From Blepharisma japonicum (Eukaryota > Ciliophora > Heterotrichea > Heterotrichida > Blepharismidae), in the NCBI GenBank assembly GCA_949751835.1, contig CATKHK010000007.1, positions 1 through 64,000 of the forward strand: 64,000 nucleotides of DNA, written 5' to 3'. Within the stretch, counting starts at the first letter, position 1. The number at the start of each line of letters is the position of its first letter. Both the position numbers and the translations under genes were made by a program. A model generated the notes under the pieces. It worked only from the letters and a program-made list of their open reading frames with translations, did no database searches and had not been told where the DNA came from. Positions 1 to 11,059 of the stretch are shown one piece after another.

Positions 1-447
1 CTTCGTATGGAGAGACTGCTATATGAATTGTTGAACTGATGATCATTATCCATATATCATTATGTCAGCACTTGCATTATCATGTTATCAGCCTATTGCA
101 GTCTTTTCTCGGCCTCTATGGCAACAATCAAAAACTGTGTAAATTTAATGGTCAAGCCATTTTTCCTTCTTTTTAAAACATGTGTCCAAATTCTGCTTAT
201 AGCTGTTGGAAAATCTCTTCAAGGCTCACAACCAATAGCCCATGGAGTTTTATTTTCATTTTTGATTTTCTGTTTCTCAGTGATCACATATAAAATCAAG
301 CCTTTTAACTATGGAATGAAAAGACTAACGTTGTATTAAATGACGAGGATTGGTTTGCAGTTTCCCGGCTTCTTACAAAACAACGCCGTGATCCTTGTTG
401 TTGGCCACATCCTGAATATTGGGCAAAATTACATTAAAAAATCGTAA
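1..447 (+). CDS. 3' end of a multi-pass membrane protein gene (partial)
   Basis: The frame is open from the first base of the window, with two adjacent in-frame TGA (read as Trp) at 37-42, so the gene begins upstream. It encodes hydrophobic stretches and the phrase YKIKPFNYG, which resembles the KPFNY-type motif following a transmembrane helix in large ciliate membrane proteins (recalled family resemblance, not a search). The frame meets TAA at 337-339. If the 15 bases at 333-347 (GTATTAAATGACGAG) are spliced as a heterotrich mini-intron, the frame stays open for about 33 further codons to TAA at 445-447, just short of the convergent zinc-finger gene. That intron ends in GAG rather than the TAG seen in the other introns here, so the true end is either 339 or 447. 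Function unknown. Confidence 0.45.
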
Positions 448-449
448 TA

Positions 450-953
450 TTACTTATATTCTCCAATAAACTCTAAAAAAGTTGGCAATACAACATCTCC
501 ACTGACTCTTTTTCTATTTAATAGAAGCAGATTTATGCTAGATATTGTGGAAATAGCTTTGTGTGCCTCTATTTCCATCGGTGCTTCTTGAATATTAAAT
601 GAATTTTTATCTACTGTAACCATCGGATTAATAACACTCATGGCATTATTCTTGATGAAAGGTTTTGAATGGTTTCGCTTGTGCAAGGAAAGTTGGCTTA
701 TTTGACGGAAAGAAATCTGACAAGTCTCACACGTGAAAGGTCTCTCACCTGTATGGATGAAAATGTGCTCATCCAAATTTTGTTTACTTGAAAATAATTT
801 ATGATAATAATTGCATTTGAAATTTTTTGCCTTTAAGTGGACTGATGCGCAATGTCTCTTGAGATTGAATTTAGTAATGAAAGTTTTGCTACAGTTGTTT
901 TCCATGCAGCAGTAAAGGATTAATTGATCTGAAGTAGGTTGGGTGGTTTTCAT
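450..953 (-). CDS. C2H2 zinc-finger protein
   Basis: A 167-aa protein if started at the Met at 953; an alternative Met at 983 would add ten hydrophobic residues. The N-terminal half carries three C2H2 units: a first finger beginning YCCMENNC and closing with RHCASVH, a second that has lost its second Cys (CNYYHKLF) but keeps HIFIH, then a classical TGERPF linker and an intact third finger (FTCETC...HKRNH). A degenerate middle finger with an intact linker suggests nucleic-acid binding, mainly through fingers one and three. The C-terminal 70 residues have no recognisable domain. The gene is convergent with the membrane-protein fragment to its left. Target and role unknown. Confidence 0.7.
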   Translation of the reverse strand: MKTTQPTSDQLILYCCMENNCSKTFITKFNLKRHCASVHLKAKNFKCNYYHKLFSSKQNLDEHIFIHTGERPFTCETCQISFRQISQLSLHKRNHSKPFIKNNAMSVINPMVTVDKNSFNIQEAPMEIEAHKAISTISSINLLLLNRKRVSGDVVLPTFLEFIGEYK

Positions 954-2092
954 ATTTATAATTGGTATACAAAAAAAAATCATTTTACTTCTATGAGGAG
1001 TTTATAAGAAGATTATTATTACAAATAAATTTCGAAATTGAAGAGAAGCTTAGGTATTGGTTTAAGCTATAAATGAGTTATAGATTATAAGAAAACTGAG
1101 ATTCAATTAAAAATTTTTTTTATTGTAATAATATCAATATAATATATAAAAATTCTATATCTTATGAATGTTCTTCTAACCTAATATTTATTGAATAATT
1201 GTGTTTTAATCAGTAAGAAATAAAAAAATGACTATTAAAAAGGCAATATGGCCAATTTTCATAGTAATAGAAACTATATCATTAAATTTAAATTATAATT
1301 CCTTTTTTAGATATTTCCTCGAAAGATAATCAACAGAGACAATTATTCAGAGTTAAATAATGCAAATTTTTCTATTTTCTACTAAACCAATATTTTGCTT
1401 TTTATAGGATTTATAATTATTTATACCTTTAGGATTAAGATTGTGAATAGTTGTGTTTATACTTGCTAATTTAATAGTTTTCAGATTTTCCCTAAATCCC
1501 TTTTTTTTAAGTTACACAAATAGCTTAATAGAAACATTTTAGCACATTTAATTTATCCCAAATCAGTGGTTTATTGAGTTGTTTTTTATTTATAATTTTG
1601 ATATGCAAAATCTTAATAAGATTTTTATTCTGGGAAAAGAGCTTTGTTTGCTTTTCATACTCTATAGTTGTTGGAGATTTATATATATTCTATGACTGCT
1701 CTGATGGGAATAAAGCATATTTAAAAATAATCATTCTCTCATCAATCCATTTTCACAAATAATCTCTAAAAATTTGCCAAATTGGCTAAAGTTAGCTCTA
1801 AAGCGCTCCTATAATTAGGAAATAAAAATCTGCTAAATTGTGGCATTATTATAGCTCCTCCACTTTAATAATAATTATTATTTGCCTTCCGTTTTATGGC
1901 ACTTTCCTTGCTAATATTTTTAAAAGAAATGATAAATCTCTATTTTTAGCTTTGAGATCCCAACCAGGGATAATTTCTATATTATAGGTGTGCTAGACTA
2001 TAGTTTCCTGATCGATATATAGCATAACTATAGCCATAAAAATAATGCAGTTTTAAGTTATTTATCAATTAATAAAAATATAAATAATTAAG
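954..2092. other. AT-rich intergenic stretch, no gene recognised
   Basis: About 1.1 kb between the zinc-finger gene and the first E2-like copy. It is rich in A/T runs and stops in all frames. One short hydrophobic open frame (1574-1762, +) has no family resemblance and is probably chance. I see no repeat, RNA gene or convincing exon. Confidence 0.5.
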
Positions 2093-2541
<449 letters not shown>

Positions 2542-2975
2542 TTAGTTCTAATATTTATTTTATCAAATTAATTAAAATATGTTTTAATGGCAAATCTAAA
2601 AATATATTTTAATTTAAATAGTAGATTTGACTTAAAATTATGATAAATAGAATTGTAATTAGAGTTATTTGCTGATTTAAAACTAAAACAAAGAAGGTCT
2701 TATATTTTAATTTTTGATCCAAGATATTTTGCTCTAATACTTTTTAGAGGCCTTTCATCAACATGACATTTTAAATTTTTATAAAACTCTTTTAAATGTT
2801 TTTTGAGCAATTCAACGCTTCTTTATTTAGATTTCTATAACTCTTCACAAGTTTTTCAATTGTTATTCTTTTTATGCCGTTTTTTTTTGTTAATTAATGA
2901 TGGCTATTGATAAGATCTTAATAGATTTAGTATTTTTAAATTATTTTATTAGTTATAATAAAAATTATAGATAAG
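2542..2975. other. intergenic spacer between the two E2-like copies
   Basis: About 430 bases of AT-rich sequence with stops in every frame. The last bases before the second ATG (AATAAAAATTATAGATAAG) resemble those before copy 1 (AATAAAAATATAAATAATTAAG), so the duplicated unit includes some 5' flank. Nothing else recognised. Confidence 0.5.
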
Positions 2976-3428
2976 ATGTCTCTAATCAGAAGGATCACAA
3001 AAGAAATCAATGAGGATAAATATTCCTATCATGACTTAAATTTTAGTTATTGGCCTAATAATCCTGATGATATTTTAAGTTGTACAGGGGTGATCATGGG
3101 TCCTAAAGATTCTGTTTACGATGGTGGAATGTTTTTCGTAGATATTCAATTTCCTCAGAACTATCCTATTAAGCCGCCAAATATTACATTCATAACCAAA
3201 ATTTATAATCCTTGCATCGATTCTAAAGGAAAAATATCTTTAGATATTATAGAAGATCAATATTCGCCTGCTCTAACAGTGTCTAAAATTTTAGTATCAA
3301 TTCAAAACGTGATGCAAGAATTTGATGTAAAATATGCAATTGTTCCTGAAATTGCTGATCAATACAAACTTGACAGATCTAAATATGACTGTATAGCAAG
3401 AGAATGGACAGAACTCTTTGCTATGTAA
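2976..3428 (+). CDS. E2 ubiquitin-conjugating-like protein with Ser at the catalytic Cys
   Basis: A 150-aa protein of single-UBC-domain length that aligns end to end with the UBE2D/Ubc4 class: [37 protein letters not shown] and the C-terminal IAREWTELFAM. The active-site segment GSICLD of UBE2D reads GKISLD, so the thioester Cys is Ser88. The HPN tripeptide reads NPC (78-80), placing a Cys where the oxyanion Asn should be. The Trp of SQWSPAL is Tyr. By established E2 chemistry a Ser cannot carry a normal ubiquitin thioester, so this is probably a UEV-like scaffold, decoy or regulator, unless Cys80 has taken over. It is flanked by a frameshifted paralogue and lies upstream of F-box and RING genes. 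Confidence 0.85.
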   Translation: MSLIRRITKEINEDKYSYHDLNFSYWPNNPDDILSCTGVIMGPKDSVYDGGMFFVDIQFPQNYPIKPPNITFITKIYNPCIDSKGKISLDIIEDQYSPALTVSKILVSIQNVMQEFDVKYAIVPEIADQYKLDRSKYDCIAREWTELFAM

Positions 3429-3618
3429 TTCGCTCTAATATTTATTTTACTAAATTAATTTGTCTCTGTGATTAATTATCTAAAGAATTTTTTATTAAAG
3501 CCTCGATGGCAGCGCTTTAACTCCACCATTCACATCAATTAGCACTGTAATTCCAGAACAATAATGATTACCAAAACAGAATAGCTTTCATTTAGAAGTT
3601 GATTATGCAATGCCTCAG

Positions 3619-4055
3619 TCTAGTGGTTCTGGGGTCTGCAAGATTTTTAGTTCTTCTTTGGTTTCAGTTTCAGTGTTATAAATATATAAATTTTGGTACA
3701 ATTTATATTATAAAGGTATGTCTTTTTGTTGATAAGCATTAAGATAATATTGGTAAGCTTGAATTAGTGATAGATTATGGAGACTAGAATTGGTTTGATA
3801 TGTCGTGCAAGTTCTCTGAAATCCATTTCTAATTCTCGATTGTTTAGTCTGCTCAAGATCTCAGCTGCTTTATTTCCTAAGGTATCTATATCTTCAATTG
3901 AGATAATTAGTAGCAGTCCTTAAATTGCTTTTGCTTTTTTTTGGCTCTTAAACATTTTCAAGCTCTTTTTCATTTAATATTAAAGAAACAAATCCTTAAC
4001 ACTGAAACTGAAACTGCAGAAGACAAAATTTTGCAGACTCCAAAACTATGAGTTT
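3619..4055. repeat. inverted repeat, MITE-like or remnant of a duplicated gene piece
   Basis: The arm near 3625-3682 (GGTCTGCAAGATTTTT ... GTTTCAGTTTCAGTGTTA) recurs inverted near 3993-4050 (TAACACTGAAACTGAAAC ... AAAATTTTGCAGACTCC). The arms are roughly 55-60 bases, imperfect, and separated by about 310 bases. Blepharisma is known to carry MITEs, so a non-autonomous element is possible. Because both arms also read as similar peptide (NTETET...ILQTP), inverted duplication of a gene fragment is equally possible. No clear target-site duplication was found. Confidence 0.5.
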
Positions 4056-4384
4056 GCAGAGAGGAAAGCAAAGATCCTGATAAATGCATAGAGACTGTAT
4101 TTGATTGAATGTGACAATGGATCAATCTATGAAAGGGAAATTGAAAGCGGCACAGATAGAGACGAATAGCAGATTCAACAATCAATTAAGAAGGGCTAAT
4201 AAATAATTTTTTCACATGCTTTTTAGTTAAAAATAATCTTTCATTCTTAGTATAGATCTCAGTTATTATTTTGGAAATTTTCATAAGAAAATAGTTTGCT
4301 TTCTCATAAAAGTTTTACCTAAATAAAAGATTCTAAATGGTTTTATCTATTGAGGAGAGGAAAGCTAATAAGAAAGACTTAATT

Positions 4385-4458
4385 CAGCATGTTATAAATT
4401 TGCAATCTCATTAGCAAATTCTGACTAAACCCTCTATTTAATAATAAATTCTATATTT
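4385..4458 (+). promoter_or_regulatory. conserved 5' block of F-box gene 1
   Basis: Sequence just upstream of the ATG shared with the other four F-box genes: AATTCAGCATG, TTTGCAATCTCATTAGC, AAATTCTGA.TAAA and TTTAATAATAAA close to the start. Conservation outside the coding region suggests it was copied with the gene and may contain the core promoter. This is inference from copy comparison only. Confidence 0.45.
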
Positions 4459-6351
4459 ATGGAGCGAATCCCCACACCAGTTCTTTCTCAAATCCTCACA
4501 GCAGTTGGGCCTATATATGAACTAATCCAGCTTGCATTAGTCTGCAAAAGATGAAAAAGAGCAATAGAAGCAACCTATCTCAATGTATCATTCCAAGGCA
4601 CACATATTTGAAAATTTCAGTCTTCAATGATTCAGCCTGAAACAATACTCTCAATTTTCAACAATAAATCAATTTCTTTTAAGATCCAGTCTCTTGATTT
4701 ACGAAATATGTCTTTGGAGTTCACGTGGCATGTGCTAGAAATTTTTTCTCAGCCAGGACTTCTGAAACTTAATCTTACAAATGCATGTACAACATTAGAT
4801 AGGCTTAAAGAAACAATTTTGTATTTGAAACATAAAGAAATGCAAGATGAGTTCGAGTTTGGACTCGAAGAGCTCAGAATTTCAAATAATCAGAATGACC
4901 CTATATACTTTGATACTTTAATACAAATTTTTCCAAATTTGAAAAGATTATATGCTGGAAATACGCGCGCTTCAAGAAAAGATTTTCTAAATATTGTTAA
5001 GGGTTTTAAAAAGCTTGAGTTACTTGATTTAACAAATTGTTATAACATTGGCGAGATGGATGAGAATTTAAATGAGCTAAAAGAAGCTTTTAGTGGATCA
5101 AGCATTAGAAAACTATTTATTACTGATTTAGGTCCAAAAACGATTAATTATTTGGAGGAATGCCATATTGAAATTGTAAATATATGGATTGGAACTATTC
5201 TTGATGAGTTGAATTATGAAAGTGATCTTCAATATTTAGAAAATTGACTTAATCTTGGAATTGATGTAGATTTGGAAAAAAATGATAAATTTTCTAACAA
5301 AAACCCTATTTTTCCTAATTTGGAGTTAATTAGATCTAAAAAAAGTGAAATTATGATTACAGAGGCTTTTAAGATAATGATAAGGTATGGATTGGACTTA
5401 TCTTTTTACTCTATGGAGCATAAACATAGTCTTATGAATGCAGCGATTTCTGCTGGAAATTACAGCTTAGTAAATTTATTTCTGACGCATAAAGTTGATA
5501 TATGACCTTTATCTAATTTTCATGTAGAAGATATGCCAGCAGTTATTTATGCTTCTTTTTGTGGGAATATTCCTATTTTTCAATTATTTTTGAAATATAA
5601 TTTGTATCCTAAAGATTTTGATTATAAGACCTTTTGCAATCCAATTTGTGCAGCTTTGAGAAATAGCAAGAAAGAGATGTTTGAATTTCTTAAACAAAAC
5701 AATCTTTCAGATTTTAGATGCTTTAAGCATAATGATATTTGAATCACAATGCCCAAAACAATTGAGATAGTGATAGAAAACGCAGACTATTTTCCATTCT
5801 CCATCTTTTATAAAGTATTAGTACATTTTATTTTGAAAAGAGATGTAGAATTAGTTTTACAAGTTATTGATTCTCTTATAAAGAAAGCAATAGCAGAAAA
5901 TCATCAAGAAACTCTAAGGAATATTATTGAAGACCCTAATAGACCATTTGTAGTGTTTGCTGCTGAAAATTTCTGCCCAAAAGTTGTTGAAAAACTTGCC
6001 GAATCAGGATTCGATATAAATGCTATTGATTTCAATGGATTAACTGCGCTTATTAGAGCTTCCTGACTTGGAAATCTAGATTCTGTTGTCTATTTGCTTA
6101 ACCATGGAGCAATTATTGATAAAAAAGATAACGCAGGAAAGACTGCACTTCATTATGCTGCTGAAAATGGACATGTAGAAATTATAAATGAACTAATTCG
6201 TTTTGGAGCTGACCTATCATCTCTTTGTAAAGAGGGATATTCACCTCTTGATTTAGCAGAAAAGAGCCAAAAAACCGAAGCCTATAACTTATTAAAAAGT
6301 TTAGTACCCACCAGCAAAAAAGTAAGAATTGCAGACTATTTTAATAACTAA
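4459..6351 (+). CDS. F-box/leucine-rich/ankyrin protein, array copy 1
   Basis: One continuous frame of 630 codons when UGA is Trp (six in-frame TGA, for example in CKRWKRAIE, KVDIW and RASWLGN), ending in TAA. Residues 1-45 form an F-box (IPTPVLSQILTAVGPIYEL ... ALVCKRW). About 70-240 is leucine-rich (LKLNLTNA, LEELRISNN, LKRLYAGNT, LELLDLTNC). A linker with degenerate ankyrin-like units follows, then two clear ankyrin repeats near the C-terminus (TALHYAAENGHVEIINELI). F-box proteins of this layout normally recruit substrates to SCF (Skp1-cullin) ubiquitin ligases, with the repeats binding the target. This copy looks intact. Substrate unknown. Confidence 0.88.
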
Positions 6352-7382
6352 CTTAAATTGATAATTTAATTAAATTTTTATTCTAAAACTCTTTTGCTAA
6401 TCAGTTATTTTTTGAAGGTTTGAGAATTTTTTTCAACTTCTTTTTGATAGCCTGAAGAATACATAGATTTGAAAGAAGGCTGAAAAAATGATATAAGGAT
6501 GTATTAGCTAAATTTGGTTAAGAAAAATCGAAAATATATTGTAGATATAAATATTATTAAATATTTTGTCACAAAGAAAAAGCTTTGATTAAACAAAAAT
6601 GCAAAAAGCATCAAATTGATGAAGGCATGCAAGAACAGTTGGATAAAATATAAGAGAATCGAAAAGTTTAGCAGTAAGATAGATTAAAAGCAACAAAAAG
6701 TGAAAAAAAAAATTCAATAGAAATATGAGGAAATAAGGGCTATATCTGCCTTTATAGCTATTAGCACTTGATCAAATTGGTATGATAAGATTATTAGAGA
6801 GTAGAAGAAAAAGTTAAATATAAATAGCATTAAAAAATTAATGTTTTGTGAGCCATAAGCCTGATATAAATTTATCAGTGAAAGTTATTATGATAATTTC
6901 TTATTAAACCTTTTTCTTATTAAAGTTCTTTACTTTAAATAGGCATCTGAGAAAAAATTTATACCTTTAAACACTTAAGTCTAGTAACAAAGATTTATTG
7001 GGTATGGTATTGTATAGAAACTTATTTTAAGCAGAGCTTTAATCAAGTATATTAAAATTCCCCGAATCCTTTACTACATAAGTAGCATATCTAACCTAAC
7101 CTTATTATAAATATTTTACTATTTTTGATGTATCCAAGGCCAATAGCCATAAGAAAATAATCAGCAACCAGGCAAAATAATTCCCATTTTGGCATTTTTA
7201 CTTAAATTAATGCCAAAAACCATATAGTAATCTGTCGATTAAGAATTTAGAGTGAAAATAAGTTGTAAATCAAAAAACAAAATTTTAATTATTTTTATTA
7301 TTTAGCCAGTCTTGGCTATTATAAAGCAAATTAGAAGAATATTTATTGCTTAAATAGCAGCAATTAGCCTAGCTTTGGATAT
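6352..7382. other. AT-rich intergenic stretch, no intact gene
   Basis: About 1 kb with dense stops. Around 6570-6800 there is A-rich, Lys-rich coding-like sequence broken by stops on the plus strand, which may be a dead gene fragment, but I cannot assign it. It contains the 3' flank of F-box gene 1 and the downstream region of the convergent RING gene. Confidence 0.4.
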
Positions 7383-8447
7383 TCATTTTAATACCTTACT
7401 GATTTTTTTATAAAAATTTTCTTGCAAGCCAGTTTTACATTCTAAGCAATTGCCTGTTTTCTTGATTTTATCTAAGCAATTTTTGCAGTAATGATGATTT
7501 ATAAGGCAAACAGATACCAAACAATCTTTTACAAAATAGCGCAACTCTTTGCAGCCATTACAGTAGCCTTGTTCTTTCAAAAAACCTCGGACTTTTTTAT
7601 TCTGCTTTTCGATCTTTACTTTTCCTCTACGTAAATCTAAAGCAAAACATTCTTTGCATAAATCTCCAATAAACATATCTGTTTCTTTTTTATTATTGCA
7701 TTTATAGCAAGCTTTCCATTTACTAGGATCTGGCTCAAGAAGGAGGCCATCTCATATTGGGGAAACAATTTTTAAATAATCTTCATTTATTAATTCATCC
7801 TTGCATATTTTGCAAGAAGGATATCCTAACTTATCTCGTTCTGATTTAGTTAATAGTAAATTATCATCATAAGCTTCACATATAATATTTACGGCGCAGT
7901 CACTACAATATTTGTGTGAGCAATTTAACTCCACATTTATATATTTTTCATTACAATTTTGACATAAAGGTTCAAAATCAGCAATTTCTTGAGGAGATAT
8001 ACTCAATGAAATTTCATGACTTATCTCAATTGTTCCTGGATAATAATCAGTTACTTTTGTTGACTCTATAGAAAACCTATCATAGATAGAGTGTTCAACC
8101 TTATGCATTCCTCCGTCTTCATAGCTAAAATTTTTGACTTCAGATTCCTTTACTCCGCCATTTTCTTCTGATATCAATGGCAATTCACTTTGCATATAGG
8201 AGGTCTTATTTGTCACCTCAGGTATTGTTTGAATCTGAGGAAAATTAGTAATGCCGGTTGACTTTTCTGATTGAGGAAGTGTTTCATTATTTACAACATA
8301 ATTTTCCCCAACTATAAATAAATGATTTGGATCTGCACAAAGAGAACGTATTTTATTAATAAAAGAAGAAGTACTTGAGCAGCTTGAAGATTCAGATGTT
8401 TTGGATTCTTGACGCTCGCTCTGTGATTTCTTTGGAGACATTATCAC
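7383..8447 (-). CDS. Cys-rich multi-RING (RBR-like) protein
   Basis: A 354-aa protein read through one in-frame TGA (7749-7751, Trp232). Start at Met 8447 or Met 8441. The first 155 residues are Ser/Glu-rich and probably disordered. A C3HC4-type RING lies at 162-215 (C162, C165, C176, H178, C181, C184, C212, C215). A short Cys module follows (CYKC at 247-250, CKEC at 264-267), then a second RING-like module (C296, C299, C309, C314, H319, C321, C324, C334, C337). RING / Cys-pair / RING order recalls RING-between-RING E3 ligases, in which a Cys in the last module carries ubiquitin. Spacing is not canonical, so RBR assignment is tentative. It lies between the E2-like pair and the F-box array. 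Confidence 0.72.
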
Positions 8448-8983
8448 AATAATTTTATTGGCTTTAAAAATTCATTTGATAATTTTTAAAAAGCTATTTC
8501 AGCATATAGTTAATTTTGTAGCTTAAAACTCAGATTGATTTTATGATTATATTTTTTAAATAAATAGGATTAGTTTGTGACCTTTAAATGCAGCTCGTGC
8601 TCCTTTGAAGCTTTCATCTTTTTATATCAACTTGACATAAGAAAGCTCTTTGAGATTAACTCAAAATTATAAATTATACTTTATAGCAGCATATTATTTT
8701 AATCTGATTGGTAAAGTTATGGCATTTATTAAGAAAAATTGATTGAAATCTTATAATGAGAACCTGCAGAAAGCTTTCAGTTGCATTGATTTCTCTTATA
8801 GACTTAGCTTCAATATTAAGCTAAAGCAGGCGTTTTAACTGACTTTGGGGCATGCTTTTAAGGCCCTTACGTTTAGCCTACCTCTTACTTAATAAGAAAG
8901 ACTTAATTCAACATGCTATAAATATGCAATCTCATTTGCAAATTCTGATTAAACTCTTTATTTAATAATAAAATTTATATCCA
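8448..8983. other. intergenic spacer upstream of F-box gene 2
   Basis: About 540 bases between the divergent RING and second F-box genes, so it must hold both promoters. Apart from the conserved F-box 5' block at its right end, I see only AT-rich sequence and no open frame of note. Confidence 0.4.
8890..8983 (+). promoter_or_regulatory. conserved 5' block of F-box gene 2
   Basis: Begins AATAAGAAAGACTTAATTCA and carries the shared TGCAAATTCTGATTAAA and TTTAATAATAAAATTTAT elements up to the ATG. It is retained although the coding region is broken, so the decay is probably recent. Confidence 0.45.
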
Positions 8984-10875
8984 ATGGAACGAATCCCTAT
9001 ATCAGTTCTGTCTCAAATCCTCACATCAGTTGGGCCTATATATGAACTAATTCCGCTTGCATTAGTCTGCAAAAGTTGAAAAAAAGCAATAGAAGCAACC
9101 TATCTCAATGTATCATTTCAAGGCACACATATATGAAAATTTCAGGCTTCAATGATCGCTCCTGAAATAATACTCTCAATATACAATAGTAAATCAATTT
9201 CTTTTAAGATCCAGTCTCTTGATTTACGAAATGTGGGTTTTGTGGGCTTTTTTGATTTCCTAGAAATTTTTTCTCAGCCAGGACTTTTGAAACTCAATCT
9301 TACAAATGCATGTATAACATTACATATGCTTGGGGAATCAATTTTGAAATATAGAAAGATGCGTGATGAATTCGAGTTCGGACTTGAAGAGCTTAGAATT
9401 TCAAATAATTGGCATTACCCTATAGACTTTGATTCTTTAATAAAAATTTTTCCAAATTTGAAAAGATTATATGCTGGAAATACGCGCACTTCAAGAGAAG
9501 ATTTTATAAATATTGTTAAGGGCTTTAAAAAGCTTGAGTTACTTGATGTAACAAATTGCTCTAATATTGGCCAGATGGATGAGAATTTAAATGAGCTAAA
9601 AGAAGCTTTAAGTGGATCAAGACTTAGAAAACTATTTATCACTGATTTGGGTCCAAAAACGATTAATTATTTAGAGAAATGCCATATTGAAGTTGTAAAC
9701 AAATGAATTGGAACTATTCTCGATGAGTTAAACGATGAAAGTGATCTTCAATATTTAGAAAATTGGCTTAATCTTGGAATTGATGTAGATTTGGGGAAAA
9801 TAATAATTTTTCTAACAAAAATAATATTTTTCCTTATTGGGAGTTAATTAGATCTAAAAAAAGCGAATTTTTGATTACTGAAGCTTTTAAGATAATGATA
9901 AGGTATGGATTGGATTTATGCTTTTACTCTGACGAGTATAAAATTAATCTTATGAATACAGCGATTTCTGCTGGAAATTGCAGCTTAGTAGATTTATTTC
10001 TGAAGCATAAAGCTGATATATGACCTTTATCTAAATTTCATATAGGAGAAGAATCAGCAATTAGTTATGCTTCTTTTTGTGGAAATATTCCCATTTTTCA
10101 ATTATTTTTGAAATATAATTTGTATCCGAAATGTTTTGATTATAAGATCTTTTGCAATCCAATTTGTGCAGCTTTGAGAAATAGCCAGAAAGAGATGATT
10201 AAATTTTTTAAGCAAAATAATTTTTCAGATTTTAGATGCATTAAGCATAATGACTATTGTGACTATTGAAGGTTAATACCTGGAGCAATTGAGATAGTAA
10301 TAGAAAACTGAGACTATTTTCCATTTTCCATTCTTAATGAAGCAGCAAGGCATTATATTATGAAAAAAAATGAAGATCGAGTTCTAAAACTTATTGATTC
10401 TCTTATAGAGAAAGCAATAGCAGAAAATCAGCAAGAAACTCTAAGAAATCTTTTTGACATTAAATATCACCCTAGTAGGCCAATTATTGTGCTTGCTGCT
10501 GATTATTGATGCCCAAAAGTTGTTGAAAAACTTGTTGAATCGGGATTCGATATAAACGCTGTGGATTACAATGGATTTACTGCGCTTAATAGAGCTTCCT
10601 CACTTGGAAATCTAGATTCTGTTGTCTATTTGCTTAATCATGGAGCAATTATTGATAAAAAAGATATCGCAGGAATGACTGCGCTTCATTATGCTGCTGA
10701 AAATGGACATTTAGAAATTATAAACGAACTAATTCGCTTCGGAGCTGACCCATCATCTACTTGCAACAAGGGATATTCACCTCTTGATTTAGCAAAAAAG
10801 AGCCATAAAACCGAAGCTTATAACTTATTAAAAAGTTTAGGAGCCAAAAAAGGTAAAAATTGCAGACTATTTTAA
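8984..10875 (+). pseudogene. F-box/leucine-rich/ankyrin protein, array copy 2 (frameshifted)
   Basis: Matches copies 1 and 3 throughout: F-box from ATG 8984, leucine-rich region, ankyrin repeats. One A is missing in a run near 9796-9801 (GGGGAAAATAAT where the frame needs one more A), so the original frame soon stops and the rest lies in the next frame. Near 10846-10851 one extra A (six instead of five) changes the conserved C-terminal tail KVRI to KGKNCRLF. Both lesions are in homopolymers, and everything between is open with UGA=Trp. Either this is a very young pseudogene or the assembly has homopolymer errors. If functional it would be an SCF substrate receptor like its neighbours. Confidence 0.75.
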
Positions 10876-11059
10876 TAACTAAATTTAAATTCATTATTTA
10901 CTTAAGTATTTTATTGTAAAATTCTTATACAAAGATTTGTATCATCAAATTTGGGATCAAGAAAAATCAAGAATATACTTATTTCCTAAATTTTTGCTGC
11001 TTTAAAACACTATATACTTTTTTCACCCTCCTGTTTCGAAAAATTCAACAAGTAAAGTT

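Larger units (their letters stand above)
3429..4458. other. intergenic stretch holding an inverted-repeat element
   Basis: No intact gene. The middle is occupied by the inverted repeat described separately (about 3619-4055). On the plus strand from about 3987 a short open frame read with UGA=Trp contains LQTPKLWVCREESKDP, and the left arm read on the minus strand contains LQTPEPLDWGIA, so the arms look like two decayed copies of one coding piece. The last ~75 bases before 4459 form the conserved 5' block of the F-box genes. Confidence 0.45.

Noticed and set aside
1574-1762. Short hydrophobic open frame in the first intergenic stretch
   Set aside because: AT-rich, no family resemblance, no conserved neighbour; chance frames of this size are common in such sequence.
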